A stretch of DNA of 64,000 bases from Littorina saxatilis. Taxonomy: Eukaryota; Mollusca; Gastropoda; Littorinimorpha; Littorinidae. The notes beneath the pieces are model-generated. The model did no database searches and was not told the DNA's origin. It saw nothing but the letters and a program-made list of their open reading frames with translations. Numbering within the stretch: position 1 is the first letter of the stretch; each line of letters begins with the position of its first letter. Positions 58,895 through 64,000 of the stretch are shown one piece after another. The position numbers and the translations under genes were made by a program. The stretch spans positions 103,689,360-103,753,359 of the forward strand of contig NC_090245.1 of assembly GCF_037325665.1 (NCBI RefSeq), in the 5' to 3' direction.

Positions 58895-59460
58895 CAGGGT
58901 GACCCAAAAAAAAGAGTACCCAAACAAAACGTCATAAATTGAACAAAAATAAAGCAATCTTCATAAAATTTATTTACACACACAAGTAGCCTCTGCATGA
59001 TTTGCACAGAAAATTTTAGCGTTCTAGCTTGTCTTTCAGGAAAGTTATGCTCATTCTACAGAACATGCTCCAAATGGCCTCCGCGCCGCTGCAGGCAAAC
59101 TTGAACTCGCCGCGCAAAGTTATCAATCACCCGCACACACTCCTGTTGCGAGATTCCGCGAATGGTTGTTGTGATGGCTCTCTTGAGTTCTGGGATTGTC
59201 TGTGGGTTGTTCCTGTAGACGTTGTCTTTCAGGAACCCCCAAAGATAGAAATCTGGGGGATTTAAATCCGGGGGAGGCCATTTGGAGCATGTTCTGTAGA
59301 ATGAGCATAACTTTCCTGAAAGACAAGCTAGAACGCTAAAATTTTCTGTGCATATCATGCAGAGGTTACTTGTGTGTGTAAATAAATTTTATGAAGATTG
59401 CTTTATTTTTGTTCAATTTATGACGTTTTGTTTGGGTACTCTTTTTTTGGGGTCACCCTG
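58895..59460 (-). mobile_element. Tc1/mariner-derived foldback, 566 bp, 188-bp inverted ends
   Basis: TA flanks (58893-58894, 59461-59462) and near-perfect 188-bp inverted arms (58895-59082 and 59273-59460) beginning CAGGGTGACCCAAAA. The right arm plus the middle encode, on the minus strand, the C-terminal end of a transposase (DLNPPDFYLWGFLKDNVYRN ... QTIPELKRAI ... NFARRVQVCLQRRGGH). It is a deleted, non-autonomous derivative. Confidence 0.88.
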
Positions 59461-61716
59461 TATGAAAAAAAATAAATTGCAGCATCCTTTAGTTTTAACC
59501 AATACAAACATCTGAATTGTGAAAAGCAGTAAGGATGAACATAACACACTTGCAGACATACCTGAATGCAGAAACTTCATCTGCTTTAAATAGTCATTTT
59601 TTCCTTTTTTTCTTTAAAAAGCAAAACAAGAAAACAACAGTTACAACATGTATAAGTATGTATAGAAGACCAAAGATGGAAAAACAGGCATATGAGATGT
59701 CTTCAACAAAAAAGGAAAGTGTAGATCTTGAGATTGTCCAGATGTACATGAAATAAACAGTAACAACAATGAAACAATAAAATATTTTTCTCAGAAGCAG
59801 ATCTATGACAATATGATACATTTTTTTCCATTGTTAACAATGAGAGCACTTACCTAAAGTTGGCTAAACACTAAAGTTGGCTAAACAATCATTCAACTTT
59901 TTCCTTTCCTTCCTAAATGTCATAGTAATACGGAATCCTAATGAAATGTAATGAGACAGAGCAACTTTACATACTGTAATAACATTTAATTGTTGGTAAA
60001 TGCCTAAGATGTCAGTGCCTTCCCTCTCCAAAACTTACATGGAAAGCATGTCGCCGTGTAAACCATTACATCCTCAGTGTTTTCTCTTCTGATGTATTGA
60101 ACAGCATTTTAACAACATGATGTGAAAATACCATTTAAACAATTATTACTGAGCAGCAAACAGCCTGCCTTTCACCCGGGCCTAACCGAAACAAAGCACT
60201 GAAACTGACACATTCAATAATCACAAACACAGTGGTGCTGTGACGTTAAGTGAATGACACTAACGGTTCCATTGTGACTTCTTATTTTTGTCTAAAAATA
60301 ACGGATGTCAATAGCCTTGGGCCAATGGACATAGAACAAAGGCGTACTGAAGAATCTAAACACAAAATAACATCAACAGAAAGAAAACGAGAAACAAACC
60401 TCTGTCTGTAATCTATGCATTGAAACATTATTCCTGAGTTTAAAACGCTGCTGGGTTATTCCTGCGCAAGTCTCTGTAATGCTTACATTAAACAAAGTTG
60501 TAACCTTTCCACACAAAAATGGCGTAAGTAGTAGAGATTTTACTACAATAAATGGCAACTTGAAAACAGCTCTTTCATGGCAACTTTTGAGAATGCAACT
60601 TAAACCAGGTTACCTCCCTTTACCTGCTTACACTTTCAAGGTCTAAATCAGCTTGCTGTTTGGAACCATGCATTCTATATTATGTGCTATTTACCCATTC
60701 TAAAGTACCTTTCTGGGGCAATTATGATGCAAAAACCACAAAAAAATGTTCAAAGCATAAAAAGCGTAATACAAAGAGTAACAACTACAGATATAATGTT
60801 CACCTGATTTTCTCTCATTACTATTGGCAATTTCTTTAAAATTCTCCATTCAAACTGCTCTCGGAGGCAAAATTATCAAAATTATTCAAAGTAAGAACAA
60901 ACAAAAAAACTGAAAAACAGAATGCAAGGTGAAAAATCACATACCCATCAAATGTAAAGGTGAAATGTTAGTTCTTTATGTCTATTTATTTTTCTCCCTG
61001 AAATTTCAGTTCTCTTTAAAATAAAATAAAAATAAAAGAGTTAAACACAATAACAGTATCGTGTATGAACAGAAGCTGAACCGAGACAGCAGAAAGATGC
61101 CTGTTGCAGTAAGGATTTACAGAGGTCCTTAACGTTAAAAAGATATTTCTAGATTCCCATCCTTGAATTTGGAGGGGAAAGATGCTCACGATTGTGGAAG
61201 ATGGGCAGGGTTATGGATGTGGGGAATAAACTTTCTAATTCTCACTTTCGAGTCAATTCTACCGCTCACTTTTGAGTCAAGTCTGCAACTGACTGTGTCC
61301 CTTTAGAAACACCTTCCATCAGAGACTGACCCTGTCACCCTCAAATTTGTATCACCATCCACAAATTCCCTCCTTTCTTTGAAGATGTTTTCAGGGGTTG
61401 TGAGTTATGTTTGTACTGTTCCCGGCCTCCTTGGCAAACAAGCCCTGAGCAATGTTTTCGATCAAATCTTTTCATATTCTGTTACACTGTATTACTTATT
61501 TGCTGTGCGCAAAATACTCCAAGAACTGGGCAGTTCGGTCATATCCGGGCCATGTTGGCACACTCATTTTACAATGAAACATAAAAATTACAAGCCTTCT
61601 CCGTACTTAAAATGGCAAAAAGCAGTTGTGCTCAAAAACACAAACTCAAGGTCAGGCTACAAACAGCCAATGATACAAGCCAGTTAACTTCATGACAAGA
61701 AAAACTCTGTTGCATT

Positions 61717-61909
61717 GATCAATTAACATGACACTGTCAGATCAGTTAACTTCACATGGTACGATCAGTCAACTAGATATTGTACGATCAGTCAACTTTA
61801 CACAGTGTAAGATCAGTCAACTAGACATTGTACTTTCAGTCAACTTAACACAGTGTAAGATCAGTTAATTTTACACTGTAAAATTCTTGTCTTGATATCA
61901 GTTAACTTT
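61717..61909. repeat. ~24-bp array of GATCAGTCAACT motifs downstream of KLF stop
   Basis: About eight copies of GATCAGTYAACT at 61717, 61739, 61763, 61786, 61811, 61836, 61859 and 61898 (approximate), with CACAGTGTAA spacers. It lies 120-310 bases past the KLF stop codon, probably within its 3' UTR. Confidence 0.75.
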
Positions 61910-62027
61910 GATGCTGCTCCTTGAATCTGCCTGGGTCGATCCAATTGCCTGGAACTGAGATGCTGTAATTGCTGCGTGGTTGAAGTCCGTCATCGTCTGA
62001 AACCGTCACAGATTCCACAAATGACGC

Positions 62028-62203
62028 TCAAGGGGAGGCCACTGGACTGGACTGGTTGGAAATGCCATCGCTGGTGGTGTCCATACGCGGCCGTTTCTTG
62101 ATCATGGAGGGGTCGAAGTCCGGGTGTCGGCGAGCGTGCTTGTTCAGATGGTCGCTACGCATGAAACGCTTCTGGCAGATGGGACACAGGAACTTTTTCT
62201 CCC
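62028..62203 (-). CDS. KLF last exon: zinc finger 3, basic tail, stop
   Basis: 176 nt from acceptor ttttcag to TGA (62030-62028). [17 protein letters not shown] is a C-x2-C finger. The basic KKRPR and the serine-rich tail follow. Confidence 0.92.
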
Positions 62204-62931
62204 CTGAAAAAGAATGAACGCAGTTTTATCACGCAGAAAATCATACTTCCCCTGAGACAAATCAAAAGCAAAGAAATTTTTTTGGTCGCTAGTACCCGTA
62301 ACGCCAGGCTGCTTGGATGGCAGAACACCCCAAAATGTAAGCCACCTACTGTAGTTCTGCCTATGAGTTATTTACAATCTATATCTTGGAAACTTTTGAC
62401 TGGTCCCAAAAGTGTCTTTTAGATTTTAAAGACAGGTAGTACCACTGTACTTCCCAAAACCTGTCACTACGTTGAGCAAACCAAACCACACCAAAATCCA
62501 AACAAAGCATGGCAGTAATGAGTATATAACTTATAAGTGAACTTTAGAAATGACTACATTGAGTAACTACTTCTTTCCCCCCGTAATCGGCGTATGGCTG
62601 CCTAAATGGCGGGTAAAAAAAGGTATTACACATAAAAACCCACTCGTGCAAAAAAATACAAGTATACTGGAAATTTTAGCCCATGAACGAAGAAGAAGAA
62701 AAAACCCATATTGGTTAAATCATACAATTTTTACAAAGGCAATCAAAGACACAAAAAACAAGTAACAACAACAACCCACAAATACAATAAATTATTCAAA
62801 GCAAACAATCAAACAAAACTAACAAAGAAACAGATATTCACCTGTATGGGTACGAGTGTGACGTGCCAGTTCATCGGAGCGTGCAAAGCGTTTCTCACAA
62901 CCAGACCACGTGCAGGGGAATGGGCGCTCTC
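62028..62931 (-). CDS. Kruppel-like factor, KLF9/13/16 type: last two coding exons
   Basis: Zinc-finger transcription factor that binds GC/CACCC boxes through three fingers. Exon 62931-62842 encodes [20 protein letters not shown] and [11 protein letters not shown] (finger 2). Exon 62203-62028 encodes [20 protein letters not shown] and NKHARRH (finger 3), then [13 protein letters not shown] and a Ser-rich end SSPVASP followed by TGA. The TGERPF and TGEKKF linkers, RSDEL and RSDHL recognition helices and the HPSMIK-like tail place it with the BTEB group (KLF9, 13, 14, 16). Finger 1 and the N-terminal part lie beyond the window end. Vertebrate members are Sin3-binding repressors or activators; the N-terminal part needed to judge that is missing here. 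Confidence 0.92.
62581..62704 (+). mobile_element. 5'-truncated SINE fragment with (GAA)n tail
   Basis: CGGCGTATGGCTGCCTAAAT ... CACTCGTGCAAAAAAATACA ... GCCCATGAACGAAGAAGAAG. Same family as 5864-6204; in the last KLF intron. Confidence 0.8.
62842..62931 (-). CDS. KLF penultimate exon: zinc finger 2
   Basis: 90 nt, phase 1 to 1, acceptor tgttacag, donor acag/gtgaat. [19 protein letters not shown] is a KLF/Sp-type C-x4-C finger. Confidence 0.92.
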
Positions 62932-63052
62932 CTGTAACAAAGATCAAATCACAATTTAGTTTTATATACTGAAAATCAAACAATTTTGTACCACAAAAAA
63001 ATTCATCAGGAGTTAAGACTGATGAAAACTTTAGGGGGTACATTAGTTATTA

Positions 63053-63261
63053 GGCCCCCCCCCCCAAAAAAGGTCTGTTTACGGTAACATAGGTAAAAAA
63101 AATAGCGTCGGTAGGTCGGGATTTTTTTTCCCCCAAAAAAACTATATTTTTACGTTATTTATTTTTTTTTTCTCCCCAAATGCCAAAAAAAAGTTTAGGG
63201 TCGTGCGAAAAAAATAGGGTCGGTCGGGTTACCGTAAACAGACTATTTTTTTTTGTTGGCC
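63053..63261. mobile_element. PIF/Harbinger-like MITE, copy 2
   Basis: TTA flanks (63050-63052, 63262-63264), same ends as the copy at 42911-43168 but opposite orientation of the body. It sits in the KLF intron. Confidence 0.8.
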
Positions 63262-63661
63262 TTACAACTGATCAGTCTCACCTCACTCAGTATTTAACTT
63301 ACAAATTATACTGAATAGTGAACAAACCATATGAAAGACTTTTCTCTCTCCACTCCAAAAGAAGAAAAACAAACAAAGAGTATCAAAGATTATCAGTTCA
63401 ACAGACCTCAGATTACCAACATATACTGTACACGGCTAGGCAATGTAACTCCTGCATTTGTAGGCTAGGGTAAGTCGAATTGATGACGCAGAGACAGGAT
63501 CACAAACAATACAAGGCATTCATTATCAAAACCAACTCAGAAGAACAGCTTAGCAATAGCACAGACAAAACTGGATCTTGATAAAAATAAAAAGGTTAAA
63601 ATGCCCTTCCTAATACCACCCCCAATAGCATTATCAACAACAAATACTGTGGTAGACTTTC

Positions 63662-63949
63662 TTTCTTTCTTTGGTGTTTAACGTCGTTTTCAACCACGAA
63701 GGTTATATCGCAACAGGGAAAGGGGGGGAGATGGGATAGAGCCACTTGTCAATTGTTTCTTGTTCACAAAAGCACTAATCAAAAAATTGCTCCAGGGGCT
63801 TGCAACGTAGTACAATATATGACCTTACTGGGACAATGCAAGTTTCCAGTACAAAGGACTTAACATTTCTTACATACTGCTTGACTAAAATCTTTACAAA
63901 CATTGACTATATTCTATACAAGAAACACTTAACAAGGGTAAAAGGAGAA
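63662..63949 (-). mobile_element. SINE-like retroposon, 5'-truncated, with target duplication
   Basis: Same family; it lacks the 5' CATGTCGTAAGAGGCG part. It is flanked by a 16-bp duplication starting ACTGTGGTAGACTTTC (63646-63661, 63950-63965). Confidence 0.85.
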
Positions 63950-64000
63950 ACTGTGGTAGACTTTCAAATTCGGCCTGGAGTCACCAGCAGAGTAAGTACA

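Larger units (their letters stand above)
52393..62027 (-). other. Gene-free stretch downstream of KLF stop, possible long 3' UTR
   Basis: 9.6 kb without any protein-domain signal. Several TTTATT (AATAAA on minus) sites occur, including one at 52390-52395. Apart from two SINE-like copies, two DNA-transposon derivatives and mononucleotide runs, it is unique and AT-rich. Vertebrate KLF9/13 mRNAs have long 3' UTRs, but how much of this is transcribed cannot be judged from sequence. Confidence 0.3.

Overview
The window is eukaryotic genomic DNA from an animal, most likely a marine gastropod mollusc (a littorinid-like snail is my best guess). This rests on intron-rich genes of metazoan type, very frequent CA, GACA and GA microsatellites, and several families of short interspersed elements. 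Those families include tRNA-headed SINEs with (GAA)n or (CAAA)n tails and short elements that end in ACCAAATAAAGAAAG. I recognise them from memory as typical of gastropod genomes; no search was run.

Layout. (1) 1-22858, plus strand: the 3' two-thirds of a death-associated protein kinase 1 (DAPK1) orthologue, with 19 coding exons giving 1009 residues. They encode eight ankyrin repeats (one per 99-nt exon), a capping half-repeat, a ROC GTPase domain with P-loop, a COR-like region and a C-terminal death domain. The kinase and calmodulin-binding parts lie upstream of the window. The 7.4-kb intron between the capping exon and the P-loop exon holds two near-identical 3.06-kb elements in tandem and one 0.8-kb element, all rich in AAGGTCA motifs. 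(2) 22859-32498: intergenic, with a 1.4-kb element built from 11-bp-phased TATA motifs, SINEs, MITEs and a 60-bp-arm hairpin. (3) 32509-38204, plus strand: a complete secreted leucine-rich-repeat protein (6 exons, 523 residues). It has a decayed mariner in intron 3, a LINE tail in intron 4 and a probable GC-AG intron 5. (4) 39019-50486, minus strand, converging on the LRR gene: a complete C2H2 zinc-finger protein (6 exons, 1220 residues, 13 fingers) with an unusual SQYAGxVID tandem repeat before the fingers. Its first intron carries a recently inserted, incomplete Ty3/Gypsy element that landed inside a foldback palindrome. (5) About 52.4-64 kb, minus strand: the last two coding exons of a Kruppel-like factor of the KLF9/13/16 type. 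The long gene-free stretch 52.4-62.0 kb downstream of its stop may be partly its 3' UTR.

The four genes are unrelated in pathway: a Ca2+/calmodulin-regulated death and autophagy kinase, a secreted LRR protein, a large zinc-finger protein and a KLF transcription factor. No operon logic applies. Most of the length is introns and mobile-element debris. The most notable host-gene observation is a duplicated, chimeric exon in DAPK1 intron 17: part of exon 16 fused to the end of the last exon. It is phase-compatible with exon 17 and carries an in-frame stop, so if used it would truncate the protein before the death domain. Coordinates of splice sites were read by eye and may be off by a base or two.
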